From Pelargonium nanum (taxonomy: Eukaryota > Streptophyta > Magnoliopsida > Geraniales > Geraniaceae): a stretch of DNA of 60,572 bases. The first letter of the stretch is position 1. Each line of letters opens with the position of its first letter. The position numbers were made by a program, and so were the translations under genes. A model generated the notes under the pieces. It ran no database searches, had not been told where the DNA came from, and saw only the letters and a list, made by a program, of their open reading frames with translations. Positions 49,433 through 60,572 of this stretch are shown here, in pieces. The stretch spans positions 1 through 60,572 of the forward strand of contig JAYMTF010000064.1 in the NCBI GenBank assembly GCA_036897485.1. Direction: 5' to 3'.

Positions 49433-49618
49433 ATGGTGACGTGTTACCCGGCATCGCCAAGGCAGTGGGCTTATACGGTGGCTGTATTCCTGACGGGTTG
49501 TTGTATGTTTGGAGTAGGGTTGCATCTGTCGTATGAGAACATCGCTCCCCAACAAGCTCGTATCAGAGCTCGAAATCAGATGGTCTTGGAGCATTATAGG
49601 AAGAAGAAGGGAATATGA
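49433..49618 (+). CDS. Small single-helix membrane protein, conserved-looking
   Basis: Encodes 61 residues, with no relation to the neighbours. A short N-terminus (MVTCYPASPRQW) leads into one hydrophobic helix at about 13-30 (AYTVAVFLTGCCMFGVGLHL). An Arg/Gln-rich C-terminal half ends in a cluster of lysines. The codon composition, GC-richer than the flanks, and the compact design resemble a real small plant membrane protein. I have seen no family assignment for it. Upstream sequence at about 49190-49281 looks like a leader exon followed by a GT donor. It could be an ER or mitochondrial membrane micro-protein, but nothing in the sequence decides this. Confidence 0.6.
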   Translation: MVTCYPASPRQWAYTVAVFLTGCCMFGVGLHLSYENIAPQQARIRARNQMVLEHYRKKKGI

Positions 49619-50388
49619 TATCATGTTTTCAATCCTTTTTCTTGTTTTGTTTTTATGCAACCAAGACTCAAATGATTAGATATATTTTTGAGTTAGATTA
49701 CAAGTTGTTTTTGTCAAGCCAGATTTTTTAGCACAAATTTGGTTTAACAGTTAATGGTAATTGTCTATTTGAAAATGGATATTTGTTGAGGTAATGTAAA
49801 AGTTCATTTTTTTACAAATCTAATGCATGCAAGCTCAATCTTAATATATTGTTGAATTCATATCATGATAGACAAATGACCATGTAAGCACAAAAATAAT
49901 CATGAATTCCTCATTAGATTACTTGGTACTTACCATGCTCAGGAAACCACAACAATGCAATCTAGAATCATTTCTGAAAATACATGCACCAGACCCAAGG
50001 ACAAGACCTAAACCATGCTTGCTCAGTCAAAAACAGAGCTTCCAATACAAAACAAGGTAGCTCTGGTTCAAAGAAAACAATATTGCAACCACCAAAGTGA
50101 ACATAAAGGATCAACAGTAAAGGGATAAGAAATACTCAAACGGACTTCTCGACATATTTCAGATATCACAATATCGGGGTTGGACATGCAATGCTAGAAC
50201 ACCAGAATGACTATTGATCAAAACATAATATTGCGTTTAATGGCAAAACAAGAGAAGAAAAAAAAAGTAAAAATCTACTGGTTCATCTCAACTGATTTGA
50301 CAATGTTAAAACATCCTCAATTGTAATAAACAAACATAAAAGAAAACAGAAACTATGATATGAAAGAGGAAGTCAGTTAAATGATATT
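49619..50388. other. Intergenic between the small protein and eS8
   Basis: About 770 AT-rich bases holding the 3' UTRs of two convergent genes. Nothing else is seen. Confidence 0.6.
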
Positions 50389-52368
<1,980 letters not shown>

Positions 52369-52486
52369 TTTTGGAGGCTGAGGATTCTCCGGTTCCTGAG
52401 AGTCGAGGGCTCCAAAACTCTGCAGAGAGTGTGGGTTTTGAGGAGGCGGAGGAAGATACAAAACGCTGTGGTCTAGTTTTTACTGG

Positions 52487-52641
52487 AAACCCTAATATTT
52501 AAATTACCATGTTGACCTCGTTGTATTTGATTATTTACAGTTGCTCGTTAGTTTTCTGGGCCGGGCCTTTTGTTCTAGGGCCACCTCAATAGTAGTCTGA
52601 AGTTTATTTGGTGAACCCATTTTATAAGATCACAAGGCCCA
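52487..52641 (-). promoter_or_regulatory. Telo-box plus site II motifs of the eS8 promoter
   Basis: AAACCCTAA (telo-box) lies at 52487-52495. TGGGCC site II motifs follow at 52557-52562 and, on the other strand, 52636-52641. This pairing is the known signature of plant translation-machinery promoters (Pur-alpha and TCP factor sites), so co-regulation with other ribosomal genes is likely. Confidence 0.75.
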
Positions 52642-53289
52642 AAAAGATAAATTATTCCCATTATATATATAGGAGGATCAATTGTATCGTACCCATCTAT
52701 CATTAAACGCAAACTAGGCAACAATGCCTACGGTGACTCAAATTTGAGATACTATGGTTCCTAAGTGGTGCGTTGGCCACTTGGCTCGTTGGTTGATTCC
52801 TTTATATTTTCTCTCCCCTTTTCACTTTTCTTCTCAGATACTATAGCGCTCATGTGAGTGTCTTCTTCTCTTATACTCATTGTTTCTGACAAATATTCCG
52901 TATGAACTTCCAAATTCTTACGTGATGTAAGAAAATGAGAGACAACTATTTCTATTTTCTCAAATCTTTTGTTAGAGGGCTTTTTCATAGCTTCCATACT
53001 TGATTGCTTTGTTGATTATTATCACCTCAAGAGAAAGGAGTAGGTTTTCTCCACCTAGATTGTAGGTGGATGAATAGGGGTCATATTATGCTGGTGATTG
53101 CTAACAAATGTTAGTTGTCCTGTGAATGGACATTGCTAGTAGAAATGTGAAACAAAGTCCGTATGCGGATATTTTCAAATTATGCTCCAGGGCGAAACAA
53201 AGTCACCCGAGCATGAGAAACGAAGGCATCATAATTTAGTATTGGTACATATTTTCTCAACGAACAAATAACAATTATATATGTGGTCA
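52642..53289. other. Intergenic, no gene recognised
   Basis: About 650 bases between the eS8 promoter and RALF block B. A 78-residue Lys/Glu-rich minus-strand frame at 52761-52997 has no family signature. Otherwise nothing is seen. Confidence 0.55.
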
Positions 53290-53381
53290 GTATCGTAGCG
53301 TGTAATGAATTTTACTTTAAATAACATGAGGTGATCCTCGAAAGCTGTGCTATTTTTACACATTGAACACGATCTTTTGAG

Positions 53382-53388
53382 TATAAAA
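53382..53388 (+). promoter_or_regulatory. TATA box of RALF copy B
   Basis: TATAAAA lies 50 bases before the start codon, in the same 'gagtataaaaatgtaatg' context as copy A. Confidence 0.65.
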
Positions 53389-53431
53389 ATGTAATGAAAA
53401 ATTGTAAGAAGTAGGTTTGTGAGAATTAAAA

Positions 53432-53662
53432 ATGGCCATATCCAAGGGTATGGTCACTTTTTGCCTTGTTGTACTTGTGATGTCTGCAATAATATTAATG
53501 GTAGAGGTTGAAGAAGCAGAGGGAAGATCAATAAGCTTTGATGCAATTGGCAAAGATAAAATTATATGCGGCGCAAGAAATGCCGATTATTGCAAACAAC
53601 ACGAAGAAGCCAATCCTTACCAAAGAGGTTGCTCTGCAGGTGCACAGTGTCGTCAAGGATAA
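53432..53662 (+). CDS. RALF-like signalling peptide, short form, copy B
   Basis: Encodes 76 residues in one exon. The signal peptide (FCLVVLVMSAIILMV, to about residue 31) is nearly identical to that of copy A, whereas the mature part has diverged strongly. Its four Cys keep the RALF spacing (IICGARNADYC and GCSAGAQC), and NPYQRG matches the family motif before Cys3. As in copy A there is no RRxL propeptide site and no YISY motif. The unequal conservation, with signal and promoter kept and mature peptide changed, suggests the two copies may signal differently; this is inference. Confidence 0.82.
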   Translation: MAISKGMVTFCLVVLVMSAIILMVEVEEAEGRSISFDAIGKDKIICGARNADYCKQHEEANPYQRGCSAGAQCRQG

Positions 53663-53800
53663 TATCTTTTTATTAATTCTCACAAACCCAACCATAAATT
53701 GATGATTATATGTATAACAAAAAGACACATTATCATGTACTTGTACTTGTTATTGTGTTTCAATAATATGTGACTTACACATGATACCTTGTGATTTTCA

Positions 53801-54020
53801 CTCTTATCGTATACACATATATAGTACAGTTGATGATACATGTAATTTCATATCGCAAACTACATGCAAGAACATACTAATATTAAAGAACATAAAAACA
53901 TACATAATACAGTTCTTCAGAGGCATTTTGGTAACAAGTTAATGGAATCTAGACATGTTGTGATTGATAAAGATGATTCATATTCAGTTCCTAACCAGCT
54001 CTTGTTTTCAATACAAGTCT
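53801..54020. other. Spacer between RALF copy B and the MITE
   Basis: AT-rich sequence, no feature seen. Confidence 0.5.
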
Positions 54021-54433
54021 TATATATTAGGAAAAATGTCCAAAATGGGCAATGAACTATCCAGTTAGTGCTATTTTGGTCTTTGAACTATCAAACATGT
54101 CATTTCAGTCTAAAGGATAAGCGAAAGAGCCTTTATAGTCCAAACGTTTCCAAAAACTGAGCCCGTCAGGACATTCCATCAAAATACTGACGAAATCCGT
54201 TAAGTCTTGATGACGTGGAATTTCTTAAGAAATATTTTTTTAATGAGAAGTTAACAATTCCGTCAGTGATTTTGACGGAATGTCCTGACGGGCTCGATTT
54301 TTGGAAACGTTTGGACTATAACGGCTCTTTCGCATATCTTTTGAACTGAAATGACACGTTTGATAGTTTAGAGACCAAAATAGCACGAACTAGATAGTTC
54401 AGAAACCATTTTGGACCTTTTTCGTATATATTA
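54021..54433. mobile_element. Mutator-like MITE with long terminal inverted repeats and 9-bp target duplication
   Basis: The element 54030-54424 (395 bases) is bounded by identical 9-base direct repeats 'tatatatta' at 54021-54029 and 54425-54433. Its ends form inverted repeats of nearly 190 bases, starting 'ggaaaaatgtccaaaatgg' on the left and 'cgaaaaaggtccaaaatgg' on the reverse of the right end. They meet around an AT-rich centre at about 54225. A 9-base duplication with long inverted ends is the mark of Mutator-like elements. There is no coding capacity, so it is non-autonomous. The perfect target duplication suggests a fairly recent insertion. Confidence 0.88.
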
Positions 54434-54520
54434 ACATCATAGCAAATACTATGGTTTTTCTACATCATAGCTTTGTACATTGTCAAGAGAGAGACAGAGG
54501 AAATGTCTTTTTCTTTTTCT

Positions 54521-57168
54521 TCACTTGTGTTGCATATTATGCACACAGTTGATGATTCTCAATGCTATCCTCTCAATGGCCTTCCAATACATTTTCTTCC
54601 ATTTCTCATTCATCAAATATAAAACCATGAAAAAACCCCAAAAGCCAACTCCATAGCCAAGAATCACAATTCCATAGAATAACAACCTTTCCTTGGCATC
54701 ATAATCAGCATCAATAGCTTCCTGACTTGTAGGACTATCGGTACATCTGTTGCTGCTTATCCCACCAGGAGCACCACATAACTCTGGATTCCCAATATAT
54801 GCTGAGCCATCTCCTTACCATGTATCAAACTGCGTCCCCGATGGAATCTCCCCTCTCAAATTGTTGAATGAGAAGTTGACAGTGGAGAGAGCATCCAACA
54901 AGTTCAATGATGTTGGGATCTCTCCCCTCAAATTGTTGAAACTGAGGTCTAGAGACTCCAAGCCTCTCATTTTGCCAATGCTGTCCGGAATTTCGCCAAC
55001 GAGATCATTATGTGAGAGGTTGAGCATGTAGAGCCCCTCCAAAAGGCCTACCTCTGATGGAATGTTCCCTGTCAAGTTGTTACATGAAAGGTCTATTCCA
55101 CTATGGTATGTGTGGACTGCCTCAAGTTGATAGAATGAGCCCTTGCTTTTCATATCCAGCTTCACAGCAGTATATACAATGGAGACAATGTAGCCAAGAA
55201 CATCTCCATCTTCTGGCCTGGTTTTCAGCATCTTCAAGCCATCTAGTCTGTTGGGGATGAGACCAGAGAGTTTGTTGTTGGAGAAGCCGATGAATTGCAG
55301 CTTCTCGAGCTTGTTTATCTCCCGAGGGATTAATTCGTTGAAGGAATTGAACTCTAGAACAAGAATGTGGAGGTTGTGAAGATCACCAATGAACTGAGGG
55401 ATCTTCCCTTCAAATCTATTGTATCCCATCTTGAGGACCATCAAATTCTGAAGCTTCTGGACCAGACTTGGAAAAGAGCCATCAAAGTGGTTGTTGCTGA
55501 GGTCCAAATAGCTCAAGTTTCTTGCAGCTCCGAGTTCATTTGGAATTTGTCCTCTGAGCTTGTTCCTTCCAAGGTCTAGAAAAATGAGAGAAGCACAATT
55601 TGCTAAGCTGGTAGGAAGGGTTCCTGAGAGTAAGTTGTTTGACAGATGAAGAAGCCTCAGAACATTACTTTCAGGACAGAAAGAGAGTGGGATCTGACCA
55701 GAAAGTTTGTTTCCTGATAATGACAAGTACACCATGATTCTGAAATCTATTTCTGCTGGTATGTAGCCTGAAAAATTGTTCCCAGATAAGTTGATTGATT
55801 CGAAGTCTTGAAGTTGGCGAGGAATGGGTCCATGAAGGTTGTTGCTTGCTAAATTCAATGTCACATTGCCAAAATATGAGTGTAGCTGAATGGTAGGTGG
55901 AAGAGCTCCTTGGAGGCTGTTGAAAGACAGATCCAAGTAACCAAGACTTGGTAGCTTAAACAGCCATGAAGGGATTTCACCTGACAGGTTGTTAAAACCC
56001 AAAGCCAAGTGCTCAAGTTTGGTCAGTCCTGAAATGAAACTTGGGATTCTTCCTCCAATTCGACACGAACTCAGGTCCAATACTTTAGGCTGGAAGTTTG
56101 GTGGAAAAAGGTTTGTGTCTACTTTCACTGTCAGCCCACTGAATCCTAAGTTTATGGTATGTGGAGTCCATTGGGAAAAAGATCTTAGAGGGACAGTTCC
56201 ATTCATCTTGTTGCTGCCAATATCAAAGTAGAGTAGATTTGGAAGCTGGTTGATACAATCAGGCAAGTTTCCAGTGAAAAAGTTAAGTTGCAAAGCAAGA
56301 TATTGGAGACTGGTCATGTTACAAATTGAATCAGAGATGAGTCCTTGTAAAGAAGTTTGTACCAGAGACAGACGCCGGAGGTTTCGTAGACTGTAGATTG
56401 AGAGTGGGAGCTGACCATCTATGTTGTTCAAATCAAGAGCTAGAAGTTCAAGCTTTGAAAGATTAGTGATTGAAGATGGTATCGGCCCTTGAATTTGACA
56501 ATCATACGCGACGAAATAAGCCAGTGAAGTGGTGTTGGCAATTGAAGATGGGACTGATCCATTAGCTTGTGTGGATGCAATATCCAAACTTTCAAGTTGA
56601 TGCCATGGCATTGCAAAAAAGTGATTGAGATCAATGGTGAGATCAGAATTGTTTCCCACATAAAGCTCTCTCAGCTGAGGAAGGTAAGGAACTGGACCTT
56701 GTAGGTGTGACCTTGTGAGATCAAGGCTTGAGAGGGAAGTGAGATTTGCAAGCTTGTCCGGGATCGTGGAGCTGAGGGAGTTGAAATCCATTTGAAGTGA
56801 ATAGAGATGAGAGAGGTTGAGAAGATGGTCTACGGGAACTTCGCCGGTGAGTCTACAACTTGACAAATGAAGCAAGTGAAGATTAGAGAGGAAGTTGAAA
56901 TGAGCCTACCATTCATGTTAATGAAAACTCTTTCTGGATTCGGATTCCGGAGGTTGATACTCACAACATGAAGTGAATCCGAGCAACGAATTCCCTGCCA
57001 GTTGCAGCAGTTTTGGCCTTTCCACGAAGACAATCGACTTGAAGGATCCAAAAGATTGGATTTGAAAGTTAACAATGCTTGTCTTTCATGCTCATGGCAA
57101 GAATTGATCATGACAGTGAATTTGGAGAGAAACAAAGCAAAGAAAGTGGCAAGGATTAGAGTTTTCAT
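54521..57168 (-). pseudogene. Leucine-rich-repeat receptor-like protein, broken paralogue of 33233-36325
   Basis: Begins with a good signal peptide and N-cap (HERQALLTFKSNLLDPSSRL, QNCCNWQGIRC). Soon after NMNG (about 56920) the sequence jumps to the region matching residue ~250 of the intact paralogue (FLSNLHLLHLSSC). About 0.46 kb, not a multiple of three, is missing, and a stop follows 22 codons later. The LRR part then stays open for 686 codons (to 54818) up to GTQFDTW. There TAT of the paralogue is TAA (54817-54815). Beyond it the former C-terminus (YIGNPELCGAPGG, transmembrane helix, MNEKWKKMYW tail) continues in frame to a TGA at 54523-54521. Deletion frameshift plus nonsense codon mark a pseudogene. 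Since the LRR frame is otherwise intact, decay is recent. Confidence 0.9.
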
Positions 57169-58357
57169 GACTCTCTCTTTGTCTCTGGTGTTTCCTATTT
57201 GTGATCTTTAGATTCTTTACTTAACAAATAGCCAAATTCTTGATCTTTAAGCATTGCAAGGTACAGGTTTTTAACTTGTTTTTGTTGGAATATACTATGT
57301 TAACTTATGTTCTAAGTAAACTAATTTGACTGTGAATTGTTGGAGCCTCAGTCTTATCATTAATTTAAGAGACAAATTTTGGTCAAATTAAGGTTTGTTT
57401 TTCCACTGTTTTATTTACTTTATTGTTTGGAGCTGACGGTTGAATGAGAAGTTGAGAACAACTAAACTATTGATTAATGAACTCATATTTAAGAAACAGA
57501 GAATAGTTGACTGAGTAACTTCGAATTTTCGTGAATCACATAATTGTTTTATTTGTTTATATCTTAGAAATGTACATATCGATGGAGTTATTTTTTAAAA
57601 TCAACGTATTTGGAGCGGCTTCACGATTAACACATGAGGCACATTGAACTCGTACTACTAGTCCTCATTCGAGAAGTACTACAAGAGCAGAGTTTCATCT
57701 ACTAAGGTTTAACGCGACTGAATTTTCTAAAACTTGAATTCGAGACTTTTTAGAGTAAATAATCTCTTAAATTTTTGCTATTGTTTTTTTTATATAGAAG
57801 CAAGCGTACAAGTGAGGTTCGAACCTGAGACTTCAAGTTGCTATTGATTTAATGTCTGAAGCTGAGTTATTCATGTAAAATTTTCAGGTCGAATATACCC
57901 GCAAGACAATGTGTTTTATGCCTAAACCCGATCTTGTGTACACCCCCGATTCAAGTATTAAAAATAAAAAAGAATTATATACCAAACTTTAGCTAAGAAT
58001 CCCATCACATTAGGGGATAGTTAAGACAAATATTATACTATGATTTAAGTCACCTTTCTGGATACTGAATAACAAGTTCCCTTTAATTTGCTAAAAAATG
58101 CAAAATTGGATTTATAGATTAGAAAGCAACTTTGTTTTTTTCTTCACAAACATTTAGATAAAGTAAGTTATGCAGCTGAACTGAAGAATACTTCGTCAGT
58201 TCCGAAGTATACTGTGAATCCGTTTTTCACTATCATTAAAAATGACTGCATAATTGCATATAGATATAGTCAAGGTTTGTTACAATACTATTTATCTTCA
58301 TTAATTATCGTAACATTATCCAAAAATTGGTACGTAAAATTGCTTTACTTTCCTTCT
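57169..58357. other. Intergenic between the RLP pseudogene and the beta-xylosidase
   Basis: About 1.2 kb. At 57811-57840 'aagtgaggttcgaacctgagacttc' contains a B-box-like palindrome GGTTCGAACC, probably a SINE relic. No gene is seen. Confidence 0.55.
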
Positions 58358-58365
58358 TATAAATA
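58358..58365 (+). promoter_or_regulatory. TATA box of the beta-xylosidase gene
   Basis: TATAAATA lies 87 bases before the start codon, giving a plausible leader of about 55 bases. Confidence 0.6.
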
Positions 58366-58444
58366 CTTAGATAGTCTCTAACTTTATCTTCAACGGTGTT
58401 CAATAGAAACTTCTATCTAGCTATCAACACACAGAACAAATTAA

Positions 58445-60572
58445 ATGGCTACAACTGCACTTGTTCTCTGTGTTTTAATTACCTCATTTGTGTTATGTTC
58501 TGGTGCTAGGCGTTTAGCTGTTGATGATCATCTTGTCTCTAATGGAAGGAACTTCACTCATGTTTGCGATCGTGAAAGGTTTTCGAGTTTGGGGCTAGAC
58601 ATGAAAACTCATGTTTTTTGCGATAAATCGCTATCCTATGATGTGCGGGTCAAAGATTTGGTAGATCGTATGACACTGGCGGATAAGGTGAACCAATTAG
58701 GTGATATTGCATACGGAGTCTCTCGGCTTGGCCTACCAAAGTATGATTGGTGGTCAGAAGCGCTTCATGGTGTGTCCGATGTTGGACATGGCACTCGTTT
58801 TGATCATCTTGTTCCCGCTGCAACTAGTTTTCCAACTGTCATTCTCACTGCTGCTTCATTTAACGAGTCTTTGTGGAAAACCATTGGACAGGTAATTTGT
58901 CTCATAAGTGTTTTTTTTAAGTTGATGAACAATGATTGATTTTGAATCTAATCTATTGTGCCAATCAATTCAGGCTGTCTCAACTGAAGCAAGAGCTATG
59001 TATAATCTAGGGCGGTCTGGACTAACATTTTGGAGCCCGAATATTAATGTGGTTAGAGACCCAAGATGGGGAAGAACCCTAGAGACTCCAGGAGAAGATC
59101 CTTATGTTGTTGGTTCATATGCCTCCAATTATGTTAGAGGATTACAAGATGTTGAGGGAACCGAAAACACTACCGATTTGAATGCTAGACCTCTTAAAGT
59201 GTCTGCATGTTGTAAGCATTATGCTGCTTATGATGTTGACAACTGGATGGGTGTTGTACGTGAAACTTTTAATGCCAAGGTACTTGGTACTTTTTATTTA
59301 CATTCCATACATGTATATAATAAATTGTGATAAATGTGTTGTGAATTAACGGTTCTTTTCGTTAAGGTAACTGAGCAAGATATGTTGGAGACGTTCCTTC
59401 GACCATTTGAAATGTGCGTTAAAGATGGTGATGTTAGCAGTGTTATGTGCTCTTACAACCGTGTCAATGGCATACCAACTTGTGCTGATCCGAAACTCCT
59501 TAAGGATACTATTAGAGGAGACTGGGATCTTCATGGGTATTGGTTTTGACTCTAATCTGGTCATTTTAATTAATGATAGAAGTACATATGTAGAAAATAT
59601 AATGGTCTTATATATTGTTTTTTCTCTTCAGATATATCGTTTCAGATTGTGACTCTATTGACGTGCTAGTTAATAGACACAAATGGCTGGGAGACACAGC
59701 TGAAGAAGGTGTTGCCCAAGTTCTAAGAGCAGGTTTGGATTTGGATTGTGGACACTTTTATACCAAGTACACTGAAAATGCAACAAGACAAGGGAAAGTA
59801 AGAGAAGAGGACATTGACAAGTCCTTGAAAAACCTCTATGTTGTACTCATGAGACTTGGCTTCTTCGACGGAAGTCCACATTTTGAGTCCCTTGGAAAAG
59901 ACGATGTGTGCTCAAAAGAACACATAGAGCTAGCTGCTGAAGCTGCAAGACAAGGAATTGTTCTTCTAATGAATGATGATCAAACTTTACCTCTCAGCTC
60001 CAAAAACATAAAAACACTAGCAATCATAGGACCACATGCCAATGCTACCAAAGCCATGATTGGAAATTACGCAGGTAATATATTAAGAGATGCTAATTGA
60101 ATCACATTTATAATTTATTAACATCTCATTAATGAACATATATATGATATAATATAGGTGTTCCCTGCCAATACTCATCTCCTCTGGATGCTTTCTCGAG
60201 CTATAAACACATGGATGTGAAGTATGAAATGGGGTGTGTTGATGTCCACTGCACTGACAGTGAAAGCAACATATTTGAAGCCATGAAAGCTGCGAAAGAT
60301 GCAGATGCAACCATTCTTTTTGTGGGTTTGGATCTGACAGTTGAGGCAGAGAGCTTGGACAGAGACGATCTCTATCTTCCTGGAAATCAAAATCGATTAA
60401 TTAGACAAGTGGCTCAAGCCTCAAAAGGTCCTGTTGTTCTTGTCATCATGTCGGCCGGAGGTGTGGACATTTCATTTGCCAAACATTACACAAACGTTAA
60501 AGCCATATTGTGGGCTGGATATCCAGGAGAACAAGGTGGACGCGCAATTGCTGATGTTGTTTTTGGCAACTA
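58445..60572 (+). CDS. GH3 beta-D-xylosidase (BXL-type), 3' end beyond the window
   Basis: A secreted wall enzyme that releases xylose (in some members also arabinose) from xylans. Exons 58445-58891, 58974-59279, 59367-59536, 59632-60074 and 60158 to the edge are in phase and give 593 residues so far; the family is about 770. There is a signal peptide (about 1-21). GH3 marks: [70 protein letters not shown] and [10 protein letters not shown], in which Asp313 is the expected nucleophile. The C-terminal GH3 domain opens at [14 protein letters not shown] and continues through [21 protein letters not shown]. The window ends in the middle of a codon. No defect is seen in the visible part. Confidence 0.94.

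Larger units (their letters stand above)
53290..53800 (+). repeat. RALF-containing duplicated block, copy B
   Basis: Homologous, in inverted orientation, to 29230-29770. Coding sequence, proximal promoter and 3' flank are all recognisably shared (see copy A). End points are approximate. Confidence 0.75.

Noticed and set aside
56870..56940. An intron that might rescue the RLP pseudogene across the deletion point
   Set aside because: A GT at NMNG exists, but every AG within reach gives the wrong phase, and related RLP genes of this type are intronless.
57811..57840. Possible tRNA gene around GGTTCGAACC
   Set aside because: Only a B-box-like palindrome is present; no acceptor stem, anticodon arm or A box at proper spacing could be found.

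Overview
This is plant nuclear DNA, most likely from a core eudicot. The genes have many short GT-AG introns with AT-rich intron and intergenic sequence, and every recognisable product is a land-plant family member. A Rosaceae origin is my guess from overall protein resemblance only, with low confidence. All exon coordinates below come from reading splice sites and checking that the reading phase carries through; none was aligned to transcripts.

Layout. 1-6.2 kb: a 14-exon fimbrin gene (minus). 9.3-11.8 kb: a SWIB/MDM2-domain protein (plus). 12.5-16.6 kb: a vacuolar-type Na+/H+ (K+/H+) antiporter NHX (minus), converging on the SWIB gene. 16.6-19.3 kb: gene-poor, with tRNA-like repeat relics. 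19.4-28.6 kb: two tandem SHV3/GDPDL genes with matching nine-exon structures. 29.4-36.3 kb: a short RALF-like peptide gene (minus), a pollen-type polygalacturonase interrupted by a one-base frameshift, the 3' remnant of an unrecognised gene, and an intact intronless receptor-like protein (RLP). 38.5-40.2 kb: a pirin gene. 43.1-47.4 kb: beta-1,2-xylosyltransferase of N-glycan maturation, with an LTR-element relic in its large second intron. 49.4 kb: a small one-helix membrane protein. 50.4-52.4 kb: ribosomal protein eS8 (minus). 53.4-57.2 kb: a second RALF-like gene (plus), a MITE with a perfect 9-bp target duplication, and a second RLP that is a clear pseudogene. 58.4 kb to the edge: the first three quarters of a GH3 beta-xylosidase gene.

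Several genes share a cell-wall/apoplast theme: GPI-anchored GDPDLs, RALF peptides, a pectinase, LRR receptor-like proteins and a xylosidase. They are interleaved with housekeeping genes (fimbrin, eS8, XylT). The 29-57 kb part looks evolutionarily active. RALF and RLP each occur twice in opposite orientations, one RLP has decayed, the polygalacturonase is frameshifted, and a truncated gene tail abuts the intact RLP. I found no CRISPR, prokaryotic or viral gene system. The most useful unusual observations are the RALF/RLP duplications and decay, the gene remnant at 32.5-33.0 kb, the likely GC-AG intron in NHX and the Mutator-like MITE.
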